Shown here: positions 25,931 to 34,774 of the stretch, piece by piece
Layout: each line of letters starts with the position of its first letter
How positions within the stretch are numbered: position 1 is the stretch's first letter
NCBI GenBank assembly: GCA_045649415.1
Contig: JAZRPY010000014.1
Coordinates: 1 to 64,000, forward strand
Source: CAKSQL01 sp045649415
GTDB lineage: Bacteria > Bacillota > Clostridia > UBA1381
DNA length: 64,000 nt
Reading direction: 5' to 3'
Made by a program: the position numbers and the translations under genes
The notes under the pieces: generated by a model
Database searches by the model: none
Told to the model about the DNA's origin: nothing
Seen by the model: the letters and a program-made list of their open reading frames with translations, nothing else

Positions 25931-27529
25931 ATGATTTTTAAGAAAATAAACAAAAAACTTGGGGGTGATTTTATCAATACTTTAGCAATTACATTTTTAG
26001 CAACAACTATTGTATTTGCGCTGCTTAGTATTGCATCATTCTTCATTGGAATATCTTATAGGAAAAAGATATCGGAGGCAGAGATAGGCTCTGCAGAGGA
26101 AAGAGCAAAGGCAATTATTGAGGAGGCAGAAAAAAATGCTGCCTCAAAAAAGCGTGAATTATTGTTGGAAGCAAAGGAAGAAAATCAAAGGCTCAGACAG
26201 GCAACTGATGCAGAGATTAAGGACAGAAGGCGTGAACTTTCAAATCAGGAAAGAAGAATAACTCAAAAGGAAGAAAATCTTGATAAGAAAACTGAAAATC
26301 TTGAGAAAAAGGAACAGTCCTTGAACCAAAAGATTAAAGAGCTTGAGAAAAAAGATGCAGAAATTGACGAAATAAAAAGACAGCAAATGGAAAGTCTGGA
26401 GAAAATATCGGGAATGACAAGGGAAGAGGCTCGACAGAGCTTGTTCCACGATATTGAGGAGCAGACACGACATGAAGCTGCAATTATGGTTAAAGAAATT
26501 GAGCAACAAGCAAAAGAAAATGCGGAGAAAAACGCAAAGAATATTGTGGCAATGTCAATTCAAAAGGTGGCAGCAGATCATGTTGCCGAAACAACAGTGT
26601 CGGTTGTTGCCTTGCCTTCTGATGAAATGAAGGGCAGAATTATTGGTCGTGAAGGCAGAAATATAAGAGCAATCGAAACTCTAACAGGTGTTGATTTGAT
26701 AATCGACGATACACCTGAAGCAGTTATTTTATCAAGCTTTGACCCTGTTCGCCGTGAGGTGGCAAGGGTTGCGTTGGAAAAGCTTATCGTTGACGGAAGA
26801 ATTCATCCAGCTCGCATTGAGGAAACTGTGGACAAGGCTCGTGCAGAGGTTGAAGCACAGATTAAGCAGGAGGGTGAGGCTGCAACCTTTGAAACAGGTG
26901 TGCATGGCTTACATCCTGAGCTTATCAAGCTTCTTGGTAAGATGAAATTTAGAACAAGCTATGGTCAGAATGTGTTAAAGCACTCAATTGAGGTTTCCCA
27001 TTTGGCAGGAGTTATGGCAGGGGAGCTTGGAGTGGATGTTACATTGGCAAAGCGTGCAGGTTTGTTGCACGATATTGGTAAGGCAGTTGACCACGAGGTT
27101 GAAGGCTCACATGTAACCATTGGCTCGGATATCGCAAAGAAATATCGTGAAAACAGTGAAATAATTCATGCAATTGCAGCTCACCATGGTGATGTTGACG
27201 CAGAAACAATTATTGCACAGATTGTTCAGGCAGCAGATGCAATTTCTGCAGCTCGTCCTGGTGCAAGACGAGAAAATCTTGAAACATATATCAAGCGTCT
27301 TGAGAAGTTAGAGGAAATTGCAAATGATTTTGACGGAGTTGAAAAGTCCTTTGCAATTCAGGCAGGAAGAGAAATCAGAATTATGGTTAAGCCTGACACA
27401 GTTGATGATGCAGGAATGATTTTGATAGGTAAGGATATCGTTAAGAGAATTGAAAGTGAGCTTGAATATCCCGGACAAATCAAGGTCAGTCTGATTAGAG
27501 AAACTCGTGCTGTGGATTACGCAAAATAA
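25931..27529 (+). CDS. rny: Ribonuclease Y
   Basis: A membrane-anchored endoribonuclease that starts bulk mRNA decay in Firmicutes; 532 aa from the first ATG. It has a transmembrane helix (about 18-38), a long charged coiled coil (40-200), a KH RNA-binding domain with GRIIGREGRNIRAIE near 235, and an HD nuclease domain with HDIGKAVDHE near 381. The ATG at 25931 has no ribosome site. A near-perfect GGGGGTGAT lies at 25961-25969, and 7 bases after its G run is ATC (25973), which would start the protein right before the membrane helix as in relatives. I keep the canonical ATG but doubt it. It is followed by ymdB, as in Bacillus. Confidence 0.95.
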   Translation: MIFKKINKKLGGDFINTLAITFLATTIVFALLSIASFFIGISYRKKISEAEIGSAEERAKAIIEEAEKNAASKKRELLLEAKEENQRLRQATDAEIKDRRRELSNQERRITQKEENLDKKTENLEKKEQSLNQKIKELEKKDAEIDEIKRQQMESLEKISGMTREEARQSLFHDIEEQTRHEAAIMVKEIEQQAKENAEKNAKNIVAMSIQKVAADHVAETTVSVVALPSDEMKGRIIGREGRNIRAIETLTGVDLIIDDTPEAVILSSFDPVRREVARVALEKLIVDGRIHPARIEETVDKARAEVEAQIKQEGEAATFETGVHGLHPELIKLLGKMKFRTSYGQNVLKHSIEVSHLAGVMAGELGVDVTLAKRAGLLHDIGKAVDHEVEGSHVTIGSDIAKKYRENSEIIHAIAAHHGDVDAETIIAQIVQAADAISAARPGARRENLETYIKRLEKLEEIANDFDGVEKSFAIQAGREIRIMVKPDTVDDAGMILIGKDIVKRIESELEYPGQIKVSLIRETRAVDYAK

Positions 27530-27541
27530 AAAAGCAAAAAT

Positions 27542-27569
27542 AAGTGGGATTTAAAGTCCCACTTTTTTG
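27542..27569 (+). terminator. Terminator between rny and ymdB
   Basis: Arms AAGTGGGA (27542-27549) and TCCCACTT (27557-27564) followed by a T run. ymdB starts 45 bases later, so its expression may depend on read-through. Confidence 0.8.
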
Positions 27570-27613
27570 TTCATATTATGCTTATACCAGAAGGTATTTA
27601 GAATGGAGATTTT

Positions 27614-28396
27614 ATGAAGATTTTAGCAATCGGGGATATTGTGTCCCAGACAGGCAGAAAAATGGTGTTTGAGCATCTGGAAAAATTAAGAAATCAGGTT
27701 GATTTGGTTGTTGCCAATTGCGAGAATGCATCCCATGGCAGAGGCTTATCAAAGCCTGTTTATGAGGAATTGACCAGAGCAGGAATTGATGTGATGACTA
27801 TGGGAAATCACACATGGGGATGCCCTGACATATATGGGGTTTTAGAGTATAACAACAATATTATCCGTCCTGAAAATTTTGAGTGTGATTGCCCTGGAGT
27901 GGGGAAAATGGTGGCAGTTGCAAGAAATGGTGTTAGAGTCGGGGTTTTGAATATTATAGGCAGAACCTATATGACACCTGCTCAAAATCCCTTTATTGTT
28001 GCCGAAAAAAGCGTTGAGGCATTAAAGAAAAAATTAGATATAGTGATAGTTGATTTTCATGCCGAGGCAACAAGTGAGAAGGTTGCCATGGGATATTTCC
28101 TTGACGGGAAGGTATCAGTTGTTTTTGGCACTCATACCCATGTGCAGACTGCCGACGAAATTATACTCCCAAAGGGAACAGGATATATAACCGATTTGGG
28201 AATGACTGGACCTGTTCACTCAGTTCTTGGTGTTAAAAAAGAGCTTATCATAGATAAATTCATAACAGGTATGCCTAAAAAACACGAGATTGCAACGGGT
28301 ATTGGACAATTTTGTGGATGTATATTTGATATTGATGAAAAGACAGGAAAAACCAAAGAAATTGTGCGAATTTTTGAAAGAGAAGAAAATTTATAA
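27614..28396 (+). CDS. ymdB: YmdB-family metallophosphoesterase
   Basis: A 260-aa dinuclear-metal phosphodiesterase. The Bacillus homologue hydrolyses 2',3'-cyclic nucleotides and affects biofilm versus motility decisions and RNase Y-dependent mRNA levels. Metal-ligand motifs are visible: GDI at 7-9, ENASHG near 38, GNHTWG near 66, DFHAEATSEK near 148 and GTHTHVQTADE near 174. GGAG precedes ATG. The conserved rny-ymdB order supports the assignment. Confidence 0.93.
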   Translation: MKILAIGDIVSQTGRKMVFEHLEKLRNQVDLVVANCENASHGRGLSKPVYEELTRAGIDVMTMGNHTWGCPDIYGVLEYNNNIIRPENFECDCPGVGKMVAVARNGVRVGVLNIIGRTYMTPAQNPFIVAEKSVEALKKKLDIVIVDFHAEATSEKVAMGYFLDGKVSVVFGTHTHVQTADEIILPKGTGYITDLGMTGPVHSVLGVKKELIIDKFITGMPKKHEIATGIGQFCGCIFDIDEKTGKTKEIVRIFEREENL

Positions 28397-28471
28397 TATT
28401 TCAGCTAATTTGTTGTTCTGTGCATAATAATTCATATGATGCATATTTTCATGTAAATAAGGCAAAAAGTA

Positions 28472-28500
28472 TTGACAAATGGGCGATAAAGGGATAAAAT
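28472..28500 (+). promoter_or_regulatory. Promoter of the liv operon
   Basis: TTGACA (28472-28477), 17 bases, TAAAAT (28495-28500), followed by the livJ-like gene after a leader of about 50 bases. Confidence 0.75.
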
Positions 28501-28553
28501 AAGAAAAAATAATGTCGAGTTACGACAATATGATAGTTTTGGAGGGAAAAATA

Positions 28554-29699
28554 ATGAAAAAGACTTTATCTTTAGTAATGGCAGCAATCCTTGCTTTAGG
28601 GGCTTTGGCAGGCTGTGGTGAAAAGGAAGACCCCAACACATTGGTTATTGGTGGTATCGGTCCTATAACAGGTCCTGCAGCAGCTTATGGTCAGGGCGTA
28701 AAAAATGGCGCAGAGCTTGCAGTTGAAGAAATCAATGCAGCAGGTGGCGTTAATGGTATGAAGCTTGCTTTGAAGTTTGAGGACGATGAGCACGATGCTG
28801 AAAAATCAGTTAATGCATATAACACATTGAAGGATAAGAACATGAAGGTGCTTATGGGTTCAGTAACAAGTATTCCTTGTGTTGCAGTTGCAGATAAAAC
28901 ATTTGAGGACAATATGTTCCAGCTAACTCCATCAGGCTCATCTGTAGAGTGTATTGCAAATCCAAATGCATTCAGAATTTGTTTCAGTGATCCTAACCAG
29001 GGTATTGCATCAGCTCAATATATAGCAGAAAACAAGCTTGCAACAAAGGTTGCAGTAATCTATAACAGCTCTGATGTTTATTCACAGGGTATCTATGAAA
29101 AGTTTGCAGTTGAAGCAAAGACAAGAAATCTTAATGTAGTTGTTGCAGAAGCTTTCACAAAGGATTCAGCAACTGACTTCACAGTTCAGCTTCAGAAGAT
29201 TAAGGAAAGTGGCGCAGAGCTTGTGTTCCTTCCAATCTACTATCAGGAAGCAGCACTTATACTAACTCAGGCAGACAAGGCAGGTCTTGATGTTAAGTTC
29301 TTCGGTTGTGACGGTCTTGATGGTCTTATCGGTCAGTTGGGCGAAGATGCAGCATTGGCTAACGGAGTTATGCTATTAACACCATTCGCAGCAGATGCAA
29401 CAGATGAAAAGACAGTTGCTTTTGTTGCTGCATATAAGAATAGCTTTAATAATGAAATTCCTAACCAGTTTGCAGCAGATGCATATGATGCTATCTATAC
29501 AATTAAGGCAGCTTTAGAGGATGCAGGCGTAGCAGACCCAACAATTTCTGTTTATGACCTTTGCGAGAAATTGAAGGCATCAATGGTTAAAATCACTGTT
29601 GAAGGCGTAACAGGTACTATGAACTGGGATGAGTCAGGCGAGCCTACTAAGGAGCCAAAGGCTATGTATATCCAGGACGGTTCATATAAGGCTATGTAA
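28554..29699 (+). CDS. livJ: Branched-chain amino acid ABC transporter binding protein
   Basis: A 381-aa periplasmic-binding-type lipoprotein. Signal peptide with lipobox LAGC (Cys21), then a type I two-lobe fold: GPITGPAAAYGQGVKNGAELA near the N-terminus and the NQFAADAYDAIY helix near 310, both typical of LivJ/LivK. A longer frame begins at 28512, but ATG 28554 follows GGAGG with good spacing and starts the signal peptide directly. First gene of livJ-H-M-G-F. The hairpin after it probably raises its mRNA level over the permease genes. Confidence 0.95.
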   Translation: MKKTLSLVMAAILALGALAGCGEKEDPNTLVIGGIGPITGPAAAYGQGVKNGAELAVEEINAAGGVNGMKLALKFEDDEHDAEKSVNAYNTLKDKNMKVLMGSVTSIPCVAVADKTFEDNMFQLTPSGSSVECIANPNAFRICFSDPNQGIASAQYIAENKLATKVAVIYNSSDVYSQGIYEKFAVEAKTRNLNVVVAEAFTKDSATDFTVQLQKIKESGAELVFLPIYYQEAALILTQADKAGLDVKFFGCDGLDGLIGQLGEDAALANGVMLLTPFAADATDEKTVAFVAAYKNSFNNEIPNQFAADAYDAIYTIKAALEDAGVADPTISVYDLCEKLKASMVKITVEGVTGTMNWDESGEPTKEPKAMYIQDGSYKAM

Positions 29700-29729
29700 T
29701 TTATTTAATTAAGGTTAATAAAGTCACGG

Positions 29730-29754
29730 CAGAGCTGTACTAAATACAGCTCTG
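29730..29754 (+). other. Intercistronic hairpin after livJ
   Basis: Arms CAGAGCTGTA (29730-29739) and TACAGCTCTG (29745-29754), followed by a weak T-rich tail. It is likely a partial terminator giving more binding protein than permease. Confidence 0.65.
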
Positions 29755-29816
29755 TTGTGGTTTTGAAAGTATAAAGGAAAAAGGATAGATTTACACGAAA
29801 TGAGGTATTTCACCAA

Positions 29817-30689
29817 ATGAGTTTTTTATCGTACTTTGTAACAGGAATTAGTCTTGGAAGCATATATGCACTGATTGCTCTGGGCTATACAATGGTATAT
29901 GGAATTGCAAAAATGCTTAACTTTGCTCACGGTGATGTTATTATGATAGGTGGTTATGTGGCATTTACTGCTATAACCACAATGCATTTTCCAATCTGGA
30001 TTTCGATTCTAATTAGCATCGTTGCCTGCATAATTTTAGGTATCGTGATTGAAAAGGTGGCATATAAGCCACTAAGAAATGCATCACCTCTTGCAATTTT
30101 AATCACTGCAATTGGTGTGAGCTATTTGTTGCAGAATGTTGCACTTTTAATATTCGGCTCAGCTGCAAAGAGCTTCACATCTGTTGTACCAAGATTTTCC
30201 GTAGGTGAGGAATTAAATATCACAGGAGAAACAATTGTCACAATTGTTGTAGCAGTTATAATTGTTATTGCACTTTCCTGGTTCGTTAAAAAAACCAAGC
30301 AGGGAAGAGCAATGCTGGCAGTATCCGAGGATAAGGGTGCAGCGCAGCTTATGGGAATAAATGTAAACAGTACAATTTCCCTTACCTTTGCCATCGGCTC
30401 AGGTCTGGCTGCAGTTGCAAGTATTTTACTGTGCTCAACATATCCTCAAATCAGTCCATACACAGGTGCAATGCCTGGTATCAAGGCATTCACAGCTGCA
30501 GTATTTGGAGGAATAGGAAGTATTCCCGGTGCTATGATTGGCGGAATTGTTTTGGGAGTTATCGAGAGTCTTGGTAAGGCATACATATCCTCTCAGCTTT
30601 CGGATGCGATAGTGTTCGGAGTGCTGATAGTAGTACTTTTGGTTAAGCCTACAGGCTTATTTGGTAAGAAAATAAATGAGAAGGTGTAG
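29817..30689 (+). CDS. livH: Branched-chain amino acid ABC transporter permease LivH
   Basis: A 290-aa inner-membrane permease with about eight helices. The N-terminal LGSIYALIALGYTMVYGI (18-35) and the NFAHGD segment are LivH hallmarks. The C-terminal GGIGSIPGAMIGGIVLGV loop contacts the ATPase. GAGG is 11 bases before ATG. It is 10 bases upstream of livM. Confidence 0.96.
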   Translation: MSFLSYFVTGISLGSIYALIALGYTMVYGIAKMLNFAHGDVIMIGGYVAFTAITTMHFPIWISILISIVACIILGIVIEKVAYKPLRNASPLAILITAIGVSYLLQNVALLIFGSAAKSFTSVVPRFSVGEELNITGETIVTIVVAVIIVIALSWFVKKTKQGRAMLAVSEDKGAAQLMGINVNSTISLTFAIGSGLAAVASILLCSTYPQISPYTGAMPGIKAFTAAVFGGIGSIPGAMIGGIVLGVIESLGKAYISSQLSDAIVFGVLIVVLLVKPTGLFGKKINEKV

Positions 30690-30699
30690 GTGATAGTAT

Positions 30700-31782
30700 A
30701 TGTCTAAAAAGTTAAATTTCAAAATTTCAGATAAATGCATCACCTATATGATGGTAACAATCGCATTTTTAGTATCACAGATATTTGTATCTTCGGGAGC
30801 TGCATCCTTTAAATTTCAAGGCTTGCTAATCCCTATATCAATAAATATTCTGCTTGCAATATCCCTAAATCTTGTGGTTGGAATATCGGGAGAATTAAGT
30901 CTTGGTCATGCAGGCTTTATGTGTGTGGGTGCATATATGGGTAGTCTTTTTTCAATACTCACTCAGAATATAATAACCCAATCCTTCATAAGATTTCCTC
31001 TTGCTATAATTGTGGGTGGTATATTTGCAGCAATTATAGGCTTTCTTGTGGGAATACCTGTTTTAAGACTAAGGGGTGACTATCTTGCCATTGTAACTCT
31101 TGCATTTGGTGAGATTATTAAAAATATTTTCAATTGCATCTATCTTGCATATGATAAGAACGGAGTGTTCTTCACAATGAGCTCTGATGCTTACACAAAG
31201 CATGTCTTTGATTTGGAAACAAAGCACGAGCTTATTAAGGGAGCACAGGGAATAACAGGTACGCCTCAGGATTCCACCTTCTTTATATGCTTTATTGTGA
31301 TTATTATTACACTTATAATTTTGTTGAATCTCATTGACTCAAAAACAGGCAGAAATATAATGGCTGCAAGAGATAACAGAATTGCAGCAGAGGCAATGGG
31401 AATAAATGTAACAAGAGTGAAGATGACTGCATTTGTTGTTTCTGCATTTATTGCAGGTGTGGCAGGCGTGTTATTCTCTCATAATTTAAAAACTCTTGTT
31501 GCAGTTAAATTTGACTATAATATGTCTATTCTTATATTGGTATTCGTTGTGCTTGGTGGAATGAAAACTATGAGAAATGTGATTATAGCAACCACTATTT
31601 TATATGCATTGCCTGAATACTTAAGAGGATTGGCAGACTATAGAATGTTAATCTATGCAATTATACTTATTGCTATGATGCTTCTTAACAATAGTGAAAA
31701 GTTTGATGTTTTCAAAAAGAAGCTGTCGGTGCGAAATCTTATTAAAGGAAAGAAAAATAGTCCTCGGGGAGGTGCTAACTGA
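30700..31782 (+). CDS. livM: Branched-chain amino acid ABC transporter permease LivM
   Basis: A 360-aa second permease with about ten helices, including NLVVGISGELSLGHAGFM (55-72) and LRGDYLAIVTLAFGEI (124-139), both LivM signatures. Its stop codon shares one base with the livG start (TGATG), giving tight translational coupling. Confidence 0.96.
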   Translation: MSKKLNFKISDKCITYMMVTIAFLVSQIFVSSGAASFKFQGLLIPISINILLAISLNLVVGISGELSLGHAGFMCVGAYMGSLFSILTQNIITQSFIRFPLAIIVGGIFAAIIGFLVGIPVLRLRGDYLAIVTLAFGEIIKNIFNCIYLAYDKNGVFFTMSSDAYTKHVFDLETKHELIKGAQGITGTPQDSTFFICFIVIIITLIILLNLIDSKTGRNIMAARDNRIAAEAMGINVTRVKMTAFVVSAFIAGVAGVLFSHNLKTLVAVKFDYNMSILILVFVVLGGMKTMRNVIIATTILYALPEYLRGLADYRMLIYAIILIAMMLLNNSEKFDVFKKKLSVRNLIKGKKNSPRGGAN

Positions 31783-32546
31783 TGGCTATATTGGAAACAA
31801 AAGATTTAGGAATTTATTTTGGTGGATTAAAGGCAGTTAACAAATTAAATTTAAAAATTGAAAAGGGTGAGCTTTATGGATTGATAGGTCCTAACGGAGC
31901 AGGAAAAACCACCGTTTTCAATCTGCTTACAGGTGTATATCAACCAACAATGGGAGAGTTCTATTTTGATGGTGAGCTTATTAACGGATTAACTCCTGTT
32001 GCCATTAACAAAAAGGGTATTGCAAGAACCTTCCAGAATATCCGTCTGTTCAAGAATATGAGCGTTATCGATAATGTTAAGGTGGGCTTCCACAACAGTA
32101 TCGACTATAATATGGCAGAGGGAATTTTAAGAGTCGGCAGATTTAAAAAGAATGAAGAGGAAACAACTGAAAAAGCTATGGCACTTTTGAAGGTGTTTGA
32201 CATTGATAAAGACAGTAAAACCATTGCATCAAATCTCCCTTACGGAAAGCAGAGAAAATTGGAGATTGCAAGAGCGTTGGCAACTAATCCCAAGCTTTTG
32301 TTGTTAGATGAGCCTGCAGCAGGTATGAACCCTAATGAAACTGCCGAGTTGATGGAGACAATCCGATTTGTCAGAGATGAATTTGATATGACAATTTTGC
32401 TCATTGAGCACGATATGAAGCTGGTTGGTGGAATTTGTGAAAAGCTTACAGTTCTGAATTTTGGTACAGTTTTGGCAGAAGGAAATACCGGGGAGGTTTT
32501 AAACGACCCTAAAGTAATCACAGCTTATATCGGTGAAGATGATTAA
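31782..32546 (+). CDS. livG: Branched-chain amino acid ABC transporter ATPase LivG
   Basis: A 254-aa ATPase. Walker A GPNGAGKTT (36-44), the LivG-type degenerate signature LPYGKQRKLEIARAL, Walker B LLLLDEPAAGMNP, and the LivG C-terminal extension. It pairs with LivF as a heterodimer on the LivH-LivM permease. Confidence 0.96.
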   Translation: MAILETKDLGIYFGGLKAVNKLNLKIEKGELYGLIGPNGAGKTTVFNLLTGVYQPTMGEFYFDGELINGLTPVAINKKGIARTFQNIRLFKNMSVIDNVKVGFHNSIDYNMAEGILRVGRFKKNEEETTEKAMALLKVFDIDKDSKTIASNLPYGKQRKLEIARALATNPKLLLLDEPAAGMNPNETAELMETIRFVRDEFDMTILLIEHDMKLVGGICEKLTVLNFGTVLAEGNTGEVLNDPKVITAYIGEDD

Positions 32547-32558
32547 GGAGGAACGCTT

Positions 32559-33263
32559 GTGCTTAAAATTGATAATGTAGAAGTATCTTATGGTATGATA
32601 AATGCCATAAAGGGTGTATCCTTCGAGGTTAAGGAGGGCGAGATTGTTGCGTTGATTGGCTCTAACGGAGCAGGGAAAACAACAATTTTGCACACAATAA
32701 CTGGTCTTATCACTCCCAAGGCAGGAGAAATTCATTTTGAGGAGCAGGATATAACTAAAAAGCCTGCTCACAAAATTGTTGGTATGGGAATGGCTCATGT
32801 GCCTGAGGGAAGAAGAATATTTCAGGAGCTTTCAGTTTATGAAAACTTAAAGCTTGGTGCATTCTTATTAAAGGACAAAAAGCATATTGATGATAATTTA
32901 AGGTATGTATATCAGCATTTTCCAAGACTGAAGGAGAGAAAAAATCAGATAGCAGGAACTCTGTCGGGCGGAGAACAACAGATGCTTGCTATGGGACGAG
33001 CGCTGATGTCAAGTCCCAAGATTTTGCTTATGGATGAGCCTTCAATGGGCTTGTCACCAATTCTTGTTAATGAAATATTTCAGATTATAAGAGAGGTTTC
33101 CAAGGACGGAACAACGGTGTTGTTGGTTGAGCAAAATGCTAAAAAAGCATTGTCTATTGCTGACAGAGCGTATGTTCTTGAAACAGGTAAGATTATATTG
33201 TCGGGAAATGCTTCAGAGCTTATGAATAACGACCAGGTCAAGAAGGCATACTTAGGCGAATAA
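32559..33263 (+). CDS. livF: Branched-chain amino acid ABC transporter ATPase LivF
   Basis: A 234-aa ATPase with a GTG start after AAGGAGG. Walker A GSNGAGKTT (34-42), signature LSGGEQQM, Walker B ILLMDEPSMGLSP, and the H-loop region with VEQN typical of LivF. It ends a complete five-gene importer, followed by a strong terminator. Confidence 0.96.
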   Translation: MLKIDNVEVSYGMINAIKGVSFEVKEGEIVALIGSNGAGKTTILHTITGLITPKAGEIHFEEQDITKKPAHKIVGMGMAHVPEGRRIFQELSVYENLKLGAFLLKDKKHIDDNLRYVYQHFPRLKERKNQIAGTLSGGEQQMLAMGRALMSSPKILLMDEPSMGLSPILVNEIFQIIREVSKDGTTVLLVEQNAKKALSIADRAYVLETGKIILSGNASELMNNDQVKKAYLGE

Positions 33264-33280
33264 AATTAAAGATTTATGTA

Positions 33281-33316
33281 AAAAATCAGGATATTGAGGG
33301 AGTATCCTGATTTTTT
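33281..33316 (+). terminator. Terminator of the liv operon
   Basis: Thirteen-base arms at 33281-33293 and 33303-33315 with a nine-base loop and T run. Confidence 0.88.
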
Positions 33317-33400
33317 AGTTGCATAATAAAATTTTTAAAATATTATGGTAATAGCAACAAAAAACCAGTATAAATTTTTAAAATTTGTGACATATCACAA

Positions 33401-33429
33401 TTGATAATAATTCAAAATTGTGCTATAAT
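33401..33429 (+). promoter_or_regulatory. Promoter of the aminotransferase gene
   Basis: TTGATA (33401-33406), 17 bases, TATAAT (33424-33429). A frame opening at 33450 would start inside the leader; the good ribosome site is further down at 33491. Confidence 0.7.
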
Positions 33430-33503
33430 AATGCTATATTTGTAAAAAAATGAATTTTTTGGAATTTATTTATTCATTTTATATAAAATCGGAGGTTTTA
33501 ATA

Positions 33504-34691
33504 ATGTTATCAAAAAAAGCAATGGGAATAAGTCCCTCAGCAACTCTTGCAATTGATGCAAAGTTCAAGGAAATGAAAGCAAAGGGTGAGGATGTTGTGG
33601 GATTTGGTGCAGGGGAGCCTGATTTTGACACCCCTCAACATATAAAGGATGCGGCAATTCGTGCAATATGCGAAAATCAAACAAGATATACTCCTGCTTC
33701 AGGAACAATTGCACTCAGAAATGCAGTTAGTAAAAAGTTTAAGGAGGAAAATGGCCTTGACTATAACTACACAAATATTGTGATTTCAAATGGTGCAAAG
33801 CATTCACTCGTGAATGCATTTATGGCGATCTGTAACCCTGGTGATGAGGTTATTATTCCTGCACCTTTTTGGGTAAGCTATTATGAAATGGTTAAGCTTG
33901 CAGATGGTGAGCCTGTGGTTGTAACAACAAAGGAAGAAAATGAATTTAAGATGACTGCAAAAGAACTTGAGGCCGCTATTACAGATAAAACAAAAGCAGT
34001 TATAATCAACAGTCCGTCAAATCCAACAGGTATGGTATATACCGAGGAGGAATTGAGAGAAATTGCAGATGTTGCAGTTAAAAATGATATTTATGTGATT
34101 TCAGATGAGATATATGAGCATTTAATCTATGAGGGAAAGCATGTTAGTATTGCATCCTTCAATGAGGAAATAAAGAAAAGAACTATTGTAATCAACGGTG
34201 TATCCAAAACCTATGCTATGACAGGCTGGAGAATTGGATATGCTGCCGCAAATGATGAAATTGCAAAGATTATGGGAAGTATCCAATCCCATGCAGCATC
34301 AAACCCTAACTCAATTGCACAGGCAGCAACAATTGCAGCACTTGAGGGTGGAATGGACTGCGTAAATGAAATGAAGGAGCAGTTTAAACTAAGGCGTGAT
34401 TATATGGTGGATGCAATAAATAGTATAGAAAATGTCAGCTGCTCAAAGCCTGCTGGTGCATTTTATGTTATGGTTGGCATTAAGGACCTAATCGGCAAGA
34501 CCTTATATGGAGTAAAGATAAACAGTGCTGATGACTTTGCAAAGGTATTCTTGGATGTGGCAAAGGTAGCAGTAGTTCCGGGAAATGCCTTTGGTGCTCC
34601 TGAGTATATCAGATGGTCGTATGCAACAAGCCTTGAAAATATCAAGGAAGGCGTAGCAAGACTTGAGAAATTTATTAAAAATGAATTTTAA
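33504..34691 (+). CDS. Class I aminotransferase, aspartate aminotransferase type
   Basis: A 395-aa PLP enzyme of the subgroup Ib aspartate aminotransferases. Lys235 in NGVSKTYAMTGWR binds PLP, Asp201 (SDEIYEH) and Asn173 (PSNPTG) contact the cofactor, and the N-terminal GAGEPDFDTP (35-44) is family-typical. It probably converts aspartate and 2-oxoglutarate to oxaloacetate and glutamate, but related enzymes accept prephenate or aromatic acids. ATG 33504 with GGAGG 9 bases upstream is preferred over an ATG at 33450 that lacks one. It is a single-gene unit ending at a dual-function hairpin. Confidence 0.95.
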   Translation: MLSKKAMGISPSATLAIDAKFKEMKAKGEDVVGFGAGEPDFDTPQHIKDAAIRAICENQTRYTPASGTIALRNAVSKKFKEENGLDYNYTNIVISNGAKHSLVNAFMAICNPGDEVIIPAPFWVSYYEMVKLADGEPVVVTTKEENEFKMTAKELEAAITDKTKAVIINSPSNPTGMVYTEEELREIADVAVKNDIYVISDEIYEHLIYEGKHVSIASFNEEIKKRTIVINGVSKTYAMTGWRIGYAAANDEIAKIMGSIQSHAASNPNSIAQAATIAALEGGMDCVNEMKEQFKLRRDYMVDAINSIENVSCSKPAGAFYVMVGIKDLIGKTLYGVKINSADDFAKVFLDVAKVAVVPGNAFGAPEYIRWSYATSLENIKEGVARLEKFIKNEF

Positions 34692-34705
34692 AAAGGTATA
34701 ATTTT

Positions 34706-34774
34706 CCCCTTGTACGAATAGATATTAAATGACACAGGTCTGATAAAATATCTTATGTACAAGGGGTTGTTTTT
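34706..34774 (+). terminator. Terminator hairpin whose 3' arm contains the spoIIM ribosome site
   Basis: Arms CCCCTTGTAC (34706-34715) and GTACAAGGGG (34757-34766) pair perfectly and are followed by a T run to 34776. The AAGGGG in the 3' arm lies 8 bases before the TTG start of spoIIM. A transcript reading through from the aminotransferase gene would hide this site, while one starting in the loop would not. Confidence 0.75.
34722..34749 (+). promoter_or_regulatory. Candidate sporulation-type (sigma-E-like) promoter for spoIIM
   Basis: Inside the 41-base loop: ATATT (34722-34726), 15 bases, GATAAAAT (34742-34749). This loosely fits the sigma-E pattern, and Bacillus spoIIM is a sigma-E gene. 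Transcription would start near 34757, losing the 5' arm of the hairpin. The match is by eye only. Confidence 0.4.
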
